Origin: Lichenicola sp965198575
GTDB lineage: Bacteria > Pseudomonadota > Alphaproteobacteria > Acetobacterales > Acetobacteraceae
NCBI RefSeq assembly: GCF_965198575.1
Contig: NZ_OZ240671.1
Location: forward strand, 3,534,001-3,598,000
Length of the DNA stretch: 64,000 nucleotides
Reading direction: 5' to 3'
Shown: one piece after another, positions 46,193 through 54,775 of the stretch
Position numbering within the stretch: the first letter of the stretch is position 1
How the letters are laid out: every line of letters begins with the position of its first letter
Notes under the pieces: generated by a model
What the model was told of the DNA's origin: nothing
Databases searched by the model: none
The model's input: the letters and a program-made list of their open reading frames with translations, nothing else
Program-made: the position numbers and the translations under genes

Positions 46193-47415
46193 GCGGCTCG
46201 CCCGACCCTGGCTGATACCGTCTGCCGGTGCGCGCCGAAGCCGGGGATGCGTTCGATCACCGTCTGCACGTGCTGAGCCGTGATCAGGCGGCTGCATTCG
46301 AATTGTCGGGCGGTGCCGGCATGCCGCGGGCAGAACAGGAAATCGCGAGGGTTGAACTGGTGGCGGAGGTCGTTGGCGCAGCCGTTACAAGCGAAATCGT
46401 TGGTGACGCGGTACGTCGCCGCGAATTCGTTCAAAGGCAACGTGAAGCCGCCGATCATCACGACCTCGGTGCCGACCGCCCAGGCAAGCCAGGAGAGGCC
46501 GCTCGACAAACCGACAAAGAATGCAGCGTGGCGCAACCAGCGCGCCCTTTCCGAAAGCGGGCGGTCGCCGGTCTCGTCCTCGGCCCCGTGGGGGAGGTGG
46601 TTCCAGACCAGGCCGCTGCCGTTGACCGGCTGCCGGTCGATGCAGATCACCCGGTAGCCAGCCTGTTTCAGGAACGCGATGACCTGCGTCCAGCCAAGCG
46701 GATTGTTCCAGTATTTGGCCTGGCTCGTTGCTTGCGTCGCTATGCACACATACGGCTCGTCGATCGGCCGGCCGCCCGGATCGATCGACAGCTTCGGGCG
46801 GCGATCCTCCAGCGACAATCCCAGGATGTGAGCAGCGGCGTGGGACAGCCCGACCTGACGATAATCGCTGGGTTGCCAGTCATGATCGTGGTCGTTGTAG
46901 AAGATACAGACCTTGTAGGTGGCGTAGAACGCCGTGCGTTCCAGCAGCGTCGCCAGCTCGGCGGCGGTCACGAGGCGCAGCTCCGGCTGCATCGAACCCA
47001 GGAGCGGCACGAGGGCCGGAGCGACGCAGCAGGTCACCCGAGCTGCATGGGCAACGGCGAATGAAGCGGCCTGGCCAATCCAGGCCAGCTGGTCGCCGAG
47101 CCCTCCAAGCTCCATCCGGATTAACACCTCGCGTTCGCGGAGGTCGAGCCGATGGTCGAAGACGAGGCTGCCGTCCAGCCGCAGTTCGATATGGAACCGG
47201 ACGAAGTATTTCTTGAGGCTGAGGATCGTCCCGCCGGCAGAGGCTGCGTCGCACAACACGCTGCCGGTTTCCAGATCCGTCAGGCGCACCTGCCAATTCC
47301 CAGGCGGCAGCAGGATCCGGCACCCCTCATTGAAGTCGAAACGAACACCATGCGGGCCGATGCAGGCCGGAATGGCGGAAATCCTGGTCGATGCCGATAC
47401 GGCCGGGGGGGTCAT
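46189..47415 (-). CDS. Autotransporter O-heptosyltransferase (TibC/BAHT family), copy 1
   Basis: A 408-residue paralogue of the adjacent transferase, first gene of the operon. N-terminal VRFDFNEGCRILLPPGNWQV; GT-B motifs VCIATQATSQAKYWNNPLGW, GYRVICIDRQPVNGSG and FVGLSSGLSWLAWAVG; metal-finger cysteines C343, C346, C362 and C374 (CNGC, LFCPRHAG, FECSRLI). The two copies are clearly diverged, so they are an old duplication with possibly distinct roles (different serines, or partners in one hetero-oligomer). TibC-type enzymes assemble as ring dodecamers. ADP-heptose synthesis genes are not in the window. Confidence 0.93.
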   Translation of the reverse strand: MTPPAVSASTRISAIPACIGPHGVRFDFNEGCRILLPPGNWQVRLTDLETGSVLCDAASAGGTILSLKKYFVRFHIELRLDGSLVFDHRLDLREREVLIRMELGGLGDQLAWIGQAASFAVAHAARVTCCVAPALVPLLGSMQPELRLVTAAELATLLERTAFYATYKVCIFYNDHDHDWQPSDYRQVGLSHAAAHILGLSLEDRRPKLSIDPGGRPIDEPYVCIATQATSQAKYWNNPLGWTQVIAFLKQAGYRVICIDRQPVNGSGLVWNHLPHGAEDETGDRPLSERARWLRHAAFFVGLSSGLSWLAWAVGTEVVMIGGFTLPLNEFAATYRVTNDFACNGCANDLRHQFNPRDFLFCPRHAGTARQFECSRLITAQHVQTVIERIPGFGAHRQTVSARVGRAA

Positions 47416-47431
47416 GATGCTTCAGTCGGCA

Positions 47432-47437
47432 AGTATA
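47432..47437 (-). promoter_or_regulatory. Candidate -10 box (TATACT) of the heptosyltransferase operon
   Basis: TATACT on the minus strand lies 17 bp before the ATG at 47415. No good -35 is seen at the right spacing, which would fit an activator-dependent promoter. Weak evidence. Confidence 0.3.
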
Positions 47438-47508
47438 ACCCAGTCATCGAAGTCGCCTCACGGTGCCGTCGCGTCGTGAGCGGCAAGCTAGGCAGGGGTC
47501 GTGAAACA

Positions 47509-47532
47509 GTCGTCATGCATATGCATGACGAC
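47509..47532. promoter_or_regulatory. Perfect 24-bp palindrome between the operon and the LuxR-type regulator
   Basis: The half-site GTCGTCATGCAT is followed immediately by its exact reverse complement, with no spacer. It lies about 95 bp upstream of the heptosyltransferase ATG and about 120 bp upstream of the preferred regulator start. LuxR-type helix-turn-helix proteins bind such dyads as dimers, so this is the best candidate operator for the adjacent regulator, acting on both divergent promoters. Confidence 0.6.
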
Positions 47533-47650
47533 CATTCCTTTCCCGTTTTATTACCGCTCGTTCAGGGCAGTCTCGTTACTCTCCCGCTTTACAATAGCGC
47601 GGCTGCGATTAGGCTTCCGACCCAGTCCAAGGGCTGCCAATGGTGTCGCG

Positions 47651-48799
47651 GTGATCGATTTCGACCGTCTCGACGGTGCCCTTGAACTTATATACGACGC
47701 TGCGGTCGATCGACACCGACAACCTCGACTGCTCGCGGAACTTGCAAGTCTTTTCAACGCGCACTTCTCGGACAGCTTCACTCGAACTGTCGATTTTTCC
47801 ACTTTCAGCGGCAGGGTCCATGGTCTCGACCGTCGTGATTACGAAGACGAGTTTCTCGGAATATGGGTCAAGCGGAATGTCTGGAGTCAGAAGCGTCCGG
47901 TCGTCAGGGCGGGCGAGATTTTGACAACGCGGGACATGGTTTCGATCAGCGACCTGCGAGCAAGCGAACTCTTCAACGAATATCTCGACGTCCGCGGGCT
48001 GCACGAGGGCCTGAGGTTCGACCTGTTCGCCGATACGGAAGTCATCGAGGATATTTCCATTCTGCGCGACTGGAAGGCGGGCCCGTTCCAGGCAGGAGAA
48101 CTCCGGGCGGCACGAGTACTGCTGCCGCATCTGTGCCGGTCCCGGATGGTCAGCCGGCGGCTGGACGAGGCCAAGATGCTCGCAGGGGCCGGGCTGGCCG
48201 CGCTGGACCAGATCAGGACGGCGATCCTGGTGCTGGACCGGCGTGGCCGTGCGATCCACCGGAACGCTGCCGGCCGCCGGCTGCTCGACGCCGGTGACGG
48301 CCTCGTCCTGACCGCCACGGGGTTGGCCGCAGCAAACAGCACGGAGACCCGTCGATTGGAGGTGATGATCAGCCGTGCTGCGGGTGTACACGGTCGTCCG
48401 GGACGATCCGGAGCGATCCGACTGCAGAGGCCGGCTGGTGGCCCGGCGCTCCTGCTCATTGCGTTGCCGCTTCCGGAAGGGCGGCCACCAGCGGAGAGCG
48501 AGCCGATCGCGGAACTCCTGCCACTGTCGTCTCCGCGCGTGCTGCTGACGATCATCGACCCGGCGGTGCGTGGTCTATTGCCGCAGAGCCAGCTCGTGGC
48601 GCTCTTTGACCTGACGCCGGCGGAGGCACATCTCGCGACCGAGCTGCTTGGCGGCGACGACCTGCAGGCGATCGCAACGCGGAGCGGCCGCAGTATCAAC
48701 ACCGTCAGAAGCCTGCTTGGACGGTTGATGTCCAAGACCGAAACCCGGCGACAGTCCGAGCTGATGCGGATGCTGTCCCAGCTCCCTGCTGCGGCATGA
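47651..48799 (+). CDS. LuxR-type helix-turn-helix transcriptional regulator
   Basis: A 382-residue regulator if it starts at GTG 47651 (VIDFDRLDGALELIYDAAVD). The frame is open to GTG 47501, but that longer start would run through the palindrome at 47509-47532, and the extra residues look non-conserved, so the inner start is preferred. Residues about 1-180 form a PAS-like sensory domain; about 190-310 a second, lower-complexity region (AILVLDRRGRAIHRNAAGRR is PAS-like). The C-terminal helix-turn-helix is FDLTPAEAHLATELLGG, then IATRSGRSINTVRSLLGRLM. Divergent from the heptosyltransferase-repeat protein operon, so it is its probable regulator. Ligand unknown. Confidence 0.85.
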   Translation: MIDFDRLDGALELIYDAAVDRHRQPRLLAELASLFNAHFSDSFTRTVDFSTFSGRVHGLDRRDYEDEFLGIWVKRNVWSQKRPVVRAGEILTTRDMVSISDLRASELFNEYLDVRGLHEGLRFDLFADTEVIEDISILRDWKAGPFQAGELRAARVLLPHLCRSRMVSRRLDEAKMLAGAGLAALDQIRTAILVLDRRGRAIHRNAAGRRLLDAGDGLVLTATGLAAANSTETRRLEVMISRAAGVHGRPGRSGAIRLQRPAGGPALLLIALPLPEGRPPAESEPIAELLPLSSPRVLLTIIDPAVRGLLPQSQLVALFDLTPAEAHLATELLGGDDLQAIATRSGRSINTVRSLLGRLMSKTETRRQSELMRMLSQLPAAA

Positions 48800-49378
48800 A
48801 CCCGCACCGCTCAGGGATTGCGATCAGGCCAATTCGGGCACGACCTTGGCAACGCCGCTGTCGCCTGATGCCAACCTTGCCGCGACGCTGAATTCATCGA
48901 TGTCCGCCCGATCTGCATCGCCTTGTAACCGAAATGGCGTTCAATCGATCGCCCGGATGTCGTCGTGCCGTCACGAAGTGCCCCTGCAGAGCCAATGCGG
49001 CTTGCAGACGCTGACGGAACGCCACGAGAAGATGACAGCCTGATCCGCGTGATGATCCGCGTGGTAATTGTGGGATCAGCTACGGTTGAGGACGTTGCCG
49101 GAGGTGGCGATCACCGAAAAGGTGACACCGTCCCGAAGTACTGCAGCATGTGCGACGCCGTCGCTGCCGCGATATCACGTTGCGTCCCATCATAGACGCC
49201 GCCTGATCTTCCGTGCATGTGTCGAACATCGATCATGATCACGAAAAAGCAAGGCCGGGGCACAATGCGACGCCGCTGCGACACTGATGGGACGCCGTGC
49301 ACGCAGCGTCCCGCGTTCGGTTGATCGAAGCTCCCCGACACCGCCCCGATCGGCCGGAACTCAGCCCAGGTCGGGAGC
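48800..49378. other. Gene-poor stretch
   Basis: About 580 bp. A 33-codon minus-strand frame ending near 48832 (DIDEFSVAARLASGDSGVAK) looks protein-like but lacks a start and length; it may be a decayed gene end. Nothing else was recognised. Confidence 0.35.
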
Positions 49379-50113
49379 TCATGACCCGATCATGGCCTTG
49401 GCCGCCGCGAGGTAGGTACGTCCGATCCTGACCTCCGTCCCGCCAGCGAGCGCCGCGTGCCAGGCGCCCAGGCCGTCGTGACGCAGTCGCGTGATCGCCG
49501 CACGCCGCACGATGACCGACCGATGCAGCCGCAGGAAGCGTTCGGGATCGAGCTTGCGCTCCAGCTCGCCCAGCGTTCGATGCACCAGATAGCTGCGTGC
49601 CCCCACATGCAGCCGCATTTAGTCGCGCTCCGCCTCGATCCGGTCGATCTCGGCGACGGAAAGTCGGATCATCTCCGACCGGTGCGGGACCCAGAGCTCC
49701 TCGACCCAGGGTGAGGACGTGGTCCTGCCGACGGCGGGCGCGGCGTCCGATACGCGGGCCACCGCCTTGGCCAGCCGCTCGAGCTCCACAGGCTTGAGCA
49801 GGTAATCGCTGGCGGCGACGTCGAAGGCGCTCACCGCGAACTGGTCGAACGCGGTGCAGAACACCAAGGCCGGACGGACGGGTCGTCGCTCCAGGGCGCG
49901 TGCCACCGCCAGTCCGTCCAGGCCCGGCATGGAGATGTCGAGCAGGATCAGGTCGGGTGACAGCGCCTCGATCAGCCGTAGCGCAGCCTCGCCGTCGGAT
50001 GCGGCCCCCACCAGCTCCACCGCGTCCAACCGGGCGCAGAGCACCTGCAGCCGCTCCACCGCGAGCGGCTCGTCGTCCACCACCAGGGTGCGCAGGGGGC
50101 GATCAGCCGGCAC
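49379..50113 (-). pseudogene. LytTR-type response regulator interrupted by an in-frame stop
   Basis: Receiver domain from GTG 50113: LRTLVVDDEPLAVERLQVL, phosphoacceptor Asp in LILLDISMPGLDG, LVFCTAFDQFAVSAF, conserved Lys in DYLLKPVE. The LytTR DNA-binding domain begins at ELWVPHRSEMIRLSVAEIDR but meets TAA at codon 165, exactly where relatives have the Tyr of the ERDY motif. The same frame continues without any shift as MRLHVGARSYLVHRTLGELE and RFLRLHRSVIVRRAAI to 49379. One base (third position of a Tyr codon) explains it. The receiver alone could still be made; DNA binding would need readthrough. The start overlaps the kinase stop by 11 bp. Confidence 0.85.
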
Positions 50114-51284
50114 GGTGCGCCAGGGGCAGCGTGAGCTCGACCCGGAAGCCGCCCCCGGGTCCGCGCACCCAGCGGCAGCCGGCCGCGTCGCCATAGCGGG
50201 CGGCCAGGCGGTCAGAGACGTTGCGCAGGCCGACGTCCGTGCCATCTGCTCCGTCACCGGCGGCCGGCGCCCCGTCATCCGCCACCGACAGAACAAGCCT
50301 GGCACCAACCAATTCCGCGCGAAGCGTGATCGTCACCGGGCGCGCGGTCGCCGACACGCCGTGCTTGACCGCATTCTCCACCAGCGGCTGCAGGATCAGT
50401 CCCGGCACGCGCACACTCCCGAGTTCCGGAGGATAGTCGATGTCGACGATCAGGCGCTCGGGGAAGCGCACGGCCTCGATGTCCAGGTAGAGCCGCTGCA
50501 GTGCGATTTCCTCGGCGAGGGTGACGTCCTGGGTCGGGTCGCCGCTGAGGCTGGTGCGGAAGAAGATCGACAGGTTCACGATCATCCGCTCCGCCGCCTG
50601 CGAGCGGCCGGTCATCACCAGGCTGGAGAGCGAGTTCAGGGTGTTGAACAGGAAGTGCGGATTGACCTGGTAGCGCAACGCACGGAGTTCGGCTGACTGG
50701 GCGGTGGCCCGAAGCTCCGCGCCGCGCCGTTCCAGGGCGCGCACCTCGCCGGCGTATTGGAGGGCCAGGTACAGGGCTGACCAGGCGATGAACAGGAAGT
50801 AGCCATCCGCCGTGGTGCCGATGATCTGCTCGGACAGAGTTTCGTCGTCGCAATCGAGCTGGCCGAGAGCCAGTCCGCCGCCTGCCGCAGCACCGGCCAT
50901 GGTGCTCCCGGCACGCGGGCATCCCCAGCTTTGCCCGGGGACCAGCCCGCCGCCAGGCACGGCGATCGGAACGGCAAACACCAACGCGTTCAGGATCGAG
51001 TAGGCCAGGGCAGCCGGCAGGGCGATCGCTGCGGCGGCCACGATGCTGCGCGGCAACGATCCCGCCATCCGTTTCAAGAGCCGGTGGACCGCCCAGGTCA
51101 CCCCCATCATCAGCAGGATCACCACGGCGCGCCGGGCGATCATGTCCCATTGGTGCGGCCGCGCGACGGCGACGGCGCGGACCGTGCTGACCAGGAAGTA
51201 GAGCAGCCAGAAGCCGACGATCGACGCCCAGGCCGTATCGAGGTGTCGCACCCTGAGGGGCGTTCGAGGTCTCGGTGCGTGCAT
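50103..51284 (-). CDS. LytS-type sensor histidine kinase (His_kinase/PF06580 class)
   Basis: A 393-residue membrane kinase. ATG at 51284 is the likely start (MHAPRPRTPLRVRHLD); the frame is open further but without resemblance. Several hydrophobic helices in residues 20-210 (IVGFWLLYFLVSTVRAVAV, AVVILLMMGVTWAVHRLL). Then the phospho-acceptor block ELRALRYQVNPHFLFNTLNS with its His, and an HATPase_c domain with VPGLILQPLVENAVKHGV and GTDVGLRNVSDRLAARYG. Partner of the LytTR regulator immediately downstream, which is broken, so the signalling line may be dead or rerouted. Confidence 0.9.
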   Translation of the reverse strand: MHAPRPRTPLRVRHLDTAWASIVGFWLLYFLVSTVRAVAVARPHQWDMIARRAVVILLMMGVTWAVHRLLKRMAGSLPRSIVAAAAIALPAALAYSILNALVFAVPIAVPGGGLVPGQSWGCPRAGSTMAGAAAGGGLALGQLDCDDETLSEQIIGTTADGYFLFIAWSALYLALQYAGEVRALERRGAELRATAQSAELRALRYQVNPHFLFNTLNSLSSLVMTGRSQAAERMIVNLSIFFRTSLSGDPTQDVTLAEEIALQRLYLDIEAVRFPERLIVDIDYPPELGSVRVPGLILQPLVENAVKHGVSATARPVTITLRAELVGARLVLSVADDGAPAAGDGADGTDVGLRNVSDRLAARYGDAAGCRWVRGPGGGFRVELTLPLAHRAG

Positions 51285-51524
51285 GAAGACGTATAGCCCG
51301 TGGACCGGCTCCACGCAGATCCTTTTCGCGTCGTTCATCGAGCCCGGTGCGCGGTTGGTCGAAGACCGGTTCCGATCGGGCCGGTCGCTGGGCAGGATCG
51401 CGCGACGCGCTTCTCCCCTGTGGGAGACGAAGCCTGCGATGATGCGGATCATCCGTCCCGCGGTGTTCCACCAGATAGGAAAATCGGTGAACGAAACTCT
51501 ACCAGATGACGACGCAGCGCTGCC

Positions 51525-51815
51525 ATGCTCGACAACATCATGCTCTACCGGCTGACGGCAAAGGCCGCCTCGTCGGCGCGGCTGCATGCGCAAAGCTTCA
51601 CGGCCCACACCGGGCGACAAATGCTGGATGTTCCGGTCGGCGTCGGCCTGTTTCCGGAAGAGATCGACCTGCCGCCGCGGATCCGGGGCGAGCGGACCTA
51701 TCCCAGGCTCTTCTCCTGGACCCGCGCGCCGAGGGGAGGCCATTTCGAGGCGTTCGAGCAGCCCGCGCTGTTCACCTCGGAACTGCGGGCGTGTTTCGCG
51801 AGTGTCCGGACCTAG
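51525..51815 (+). pseudogene. Epoxide hydrolase-like alpha/beta hydrolase, C-terminal remnant
   Basis: About 96 residues equal to the last third of an epoxide hydrolase: LLDN-like LDNIMLYRLTAKAASSARL, VPVGVGLFPEEIDLPPR and the catalytic-His end GGHFEAFEQPALFTSELRAC. The N-terminal EHN domain and the nucleophile part are missing. The full-length paralogue starts 42 bp later, so this is probably the remains of a tandem neighbour. Confidence 0.75.
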
Positions 51816-51857
51816 GCCAGCGTCGGGCCTCGTCGATTAAGAAAAGGAAATGCTCCC

Positions 51858-53051
51858 ATGTTGGTCACGCGACGCGAGGCTCTCGTCGGCTTCGCTGCCT
51901 TAGGCTGTACCGCTTCAGCACTTGCGAAGGAGACCGTTCTGATCGAACCTTTTCAAATCCCGTGGGATCCCGACATGGTTGCGGACCTCGATCGCCGCCT
52001 CGGGGCCACGCGCTGGCCCGATGCCGTCACGACCGATTGGTCCTACGGAATGGAGGAGGGCTTCCTCGCCAAACTGACGGCCTACTGGGAGCGCGACTAT
52101 GCCTGGTCGGACCGCCGTGCAAAGCTGAACCGGCTTCCCCATTTCCGAGCCACGATCGATGGGTTCGGAGTGCATTTCCTGCATTTCCGCGGCTACGGGC
52201 GGAACGCCATTCCACTCCTCCTGATGAATGGCTGGCCATCCAGCTTCGTCGAATACCAGCGCCTGGCGCCGCTCCTGGCCGAGGGGGAACCGCCTTTCGA
52301 TATCGTGATCCCCACATATCCAGGGTTCGGCTTTACCGATCGGCCGACGCGGCCCTACCAGGTCGAGCCGGCCGACCTCTATGCCAAGCTGATGACGGCA
52401 CTTGGTCATGATCGCTTCATGGTGTCCGGCACGGACATCGGAACAGGGGTCGCGACACGACTGGCGCTGGATTATCCCGATCGGGTTCTCGGGGTGCACA
52501 TATCGGCTGTCTCACACAAGCCGGCCTCCGCGGGTGAACCGCCACCCACTGCGGCGGAGCTCGCCTACATGGCAGCCGACGTGGTCTGGGATCGAGATGA
52601 GGGCGGATATCAGGCGATCCAGACGTCGCGGCCGCAAACCCTGGCGTTCGGGCTCGCAGATTCTCCCACAGGGCTCGCAAGCTGGATCGTGGACAAGTTT
52701 CGCGCCTGGTCCGATTGTCGCGGCGACGTCCTCTCGGTGTTCCCTGCGGAAACGCTGGTCGACAACCTGATGGTCTATTGGACGACCAACACCATCGCCT
52801 CCTCGAACCGCTACTATTACGAGGCCGTTCACCATCGTCCACGATTGAGGCCGGAGACTTACGTACGTCCACCCACCGCCATAGCAATCTGGCCCCGCGA
52901 CGTCGCGCTGCCGCCGCGCGAGATGGCCGAGCGGCTCTATAATGTCCGGCGCTATACGGTCTTTCCGCGCGGAGGGCATTGCCCGGCTTGGGAGGCGCCC
53001 GAGTTATATGCCGACGACCTGCGGCAGTTTGCCATCTCGATCGCCGCCTGA
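51858..53051 (+). CDS. Epoxide hydrolase-type alpha/beta hydrolase with exported leader
   Basis: A 397-residue hydrolase. The leader MLVTRREALVGFAALGCTAS has a TRRE-AL pattern close to a twin-arginine signal, with cleavage near ALA, implying periplasmic location. The EHN domain (about residues 30-135: FQIPWDPDMVADLDRRLGAT) precedes the alpha/beta hydrolase core. Core features: oxyanion segment NGWPSSFVEYQRL, nucleophile Asp in VSGTDIGTGVA, GFGFTDRP, and catalytic His in FPRGGHCPAWEAPE. Family members open epoxides to diols. Substrate unknown. Confidence 0.88.
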   Translation: MLVTRREALVGFAALGCTASALAKETVLIEPFQIPWDPDMVADLDRRLGATRWPDAVTTDWSYGMEEGFLAKLTAYWERDYAWSDRRAKLNRLPHFRATIDGFGVHFLHFRGYGRNAIPLLLMNGWPSSFVEYQRLAPLLAEGEPPFDIVIPTYPGFGFTDRPTRPYQVEPADLYAKLMTALGHDRFMVSGTDIGTGVATRLALDYPDRVLGVHISAVSHKPASAGEPPPTAAELAYMAADVVWDRDEGGYQAIQTSRPQTLAFGLADSPTGLASWIVDKFRAWSDCRGDVLSVFPAETLVDNLMVYWTTNTIASSNRYYYEAVHHRPRLRPETYVRPPTAIAIWPRDVALPPREMAERLYNVRRYTVFPRGGHCPAWEAPELYADDLRQFAISIAA

Positions 53052-53270
53052 ATGGCGACCTGGGCGCTGCTCAGCGTCCTCGCCGAACCGACCACTTGCA
53101 CGCGCGCATCAGGCCGGGAGGAGGGCGAGGTCGACGTGATGCGGGTTCGGTCGTTCAAATCCTCTTTCGTCCGGTCCGGCAGCTTTGCTGGCATGGGCCC
53201 GGGATCGTGTGCCGTGTAACCGACGTCCCGAGTGCGACGAATGGTCATTCGTTGCACCTGGGAGACTACG

Positions 53271-54515
53271 ATGACGAACCAGTACACGCGGCGCCTTCGG
53301 CTGACGGCCGCGACCGCGCTCACCTGCCTGCTGCCGACCTTGGCATTGGCGCAGTCCAGCACACCGAATGCCGCATCCGCGCCGGCAGCGCAGCCGCACG
53401 TCCTGTATGTCGAGAGCAACCTGACGGCGGCGGGACGGAACTCCATCCTCGCCTACGACATTGCCCCCGACGGCAGCCTGCATCCGAAGGCGGGATCGCC
53501 CTACCTGACCGGAGGCACGGGGTTCTTCGACACTACCTATGCCCTCGGACCGTTCGACAACGACCAGAACATCATTCTCAGCCCTGACAAGCGCGTGCTC
53601 TACGCCATCAACGGCGGCTCGAACACGATCGCGGTCATGCACGTGAAGGCGGATGGCAGCCTGGTTCCGTTCTCGCAGTCACCCGTCGCCGCGCACGGGG
53701 CGACGCCGGTTTCGCTCGGGCTGCACGACAACACGCTGGTGACAGCCGACTACGCCATCAACCCGGCGGCGCCCGACAGCGACATCGCTCCGCGCCTGAA
53801 CGTGTTCGATGTTGCGCCAAATGGGTCGCTCGATTACCTGCCGTACACGGAAACCTATCTCCATCCCGGCGCCGATCCGAGCCAGGTGCTGACCACCAAC
53901 ACCGGGCCGTTCGTGTTCACCTCCGGGTTTCCGAGCGGCAGCGTGATCGACTCCTACGCGCAAATTCCAGGCGGCTACCTGTTCAAGACAGGAACCGTGA
54001 CGCCTCCGGTCGAGAACGGATCGAAAGCGCTGGTGCTTGGGTTGTGGGCCAATCCGCATGCGCCGTACGTGTATGCCGGCCTGGTCACCAACAATCTGCT
54101 CGCGACCTATCGCTATGACGAGTTCGGCCAGTTGAAGCTGGTCGGAACCTCCACCGATTCCGGCCAGGGCCTCTGCTGGCTGCGCACCAGCCACGACGGT
54201 CACTATTTGTATGCGTCCAACACCGGTGATCAGTCGATCTCGGTGTTCGACTTGTCCAACCCTGGACGACCGGTCGAAATCCAGCACGTCGTCGCCGGTG
54301 GTGTGGGCGGCTTCAACCAGTTCTCGCTCGATCCGGACGAGAACTTCCTCTACGTGCTGCAGGAGGAGAACAGCGCCGCCTCGGCAAACAAGAGCAACAA
54401 GGTGTACGCCTACAAGGTCGACCATGCGACAGGCAGGCTCACCTTCCTGAGCAACCTGACGATCTCGCTGCCGGTCCCGTCGCAGACCCGCACCATCGGC
54501 CTCGCGATCCGCTAG
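53271..54515 (+). CDS. Periplasmic beta-propeller (lactonase / YncE-like) protein
   Basis: A 414-residue exported protein. ATG at 53271 follows GGGAG and begins a Sec signal peptide (MTNQYTRRLRLTAATALTCL, cleavage after ALAQ region). The mature part is a seven-bladed propeller with recurring blade patterns: ILAYDIAPDGSL, ILSPDKRVLYAINGGSNTIA, LYASNTGDQSISVFDL, FSLDPDENFLYVL. This is the layout of 6-phosphogluconolactonase-like and muconate-cyclase-like proteins. No catalytic assignment is safe; it may be a lactonase or a binding scaffold. Confidence 0.8.
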   Translation: MTNQYTRRLRLTAATALTCLLPTLALAQSSTPNAASAPAAQPHVLYVESNLTAAGRNSILAYDIAPDGSLHPKAGSPYLTGGTGFFDTTYALGPFDNDQNIILSPDKRVLYAINGGSNTIAVMHVKADGSLVPFSQSPVAAHGATPVSLGLHDNTLVTADYAINPAAPDSDIAPRLNVFDVAPNGSLDYLPYTETYLHPGADPSQVLTTNTGPFVFTSGFPSGSVIDSYAQIPGGYLFKTGTVTPPVENGSKALVLGLWANPHAPYVYAGLVTNNLLATYRYDEFGQLKLVGTSTDSGQGLCWLRTSHDGHYLYASNTGDQSISVFDLSNPGRPVEIQHVVAGGVGGFNQFSLDPDENFLYVLQEENSAASANKSNKVYAYKVDHATGRLTFLSNLTISLPVPSQTRTIGLAIR

Positions 54516-54775
54516 AGGTGCTCATGCACGTCTCATCAGGCACCACCTGCCGCTGGTCCGCCGATCCGGGCTCCATGCCCGCGAGGAGGTAGAGCGCGAA
54601 CACGGCGCAGCGGTGTGATCCTGGAGGCGCCGCAAGCGTCCCGGCCGCCACCATCGAGGTGGTAGCCGGGCTTCGTCGGCGCCGCCCGATCCCGAAGGTC
54701 GAGGCGCCGGCGCGACCTTCTCGCGAACGGCGGCACTCCCGGGCGATTACGGTCGTGGGCATTCCGCATCGTCGC

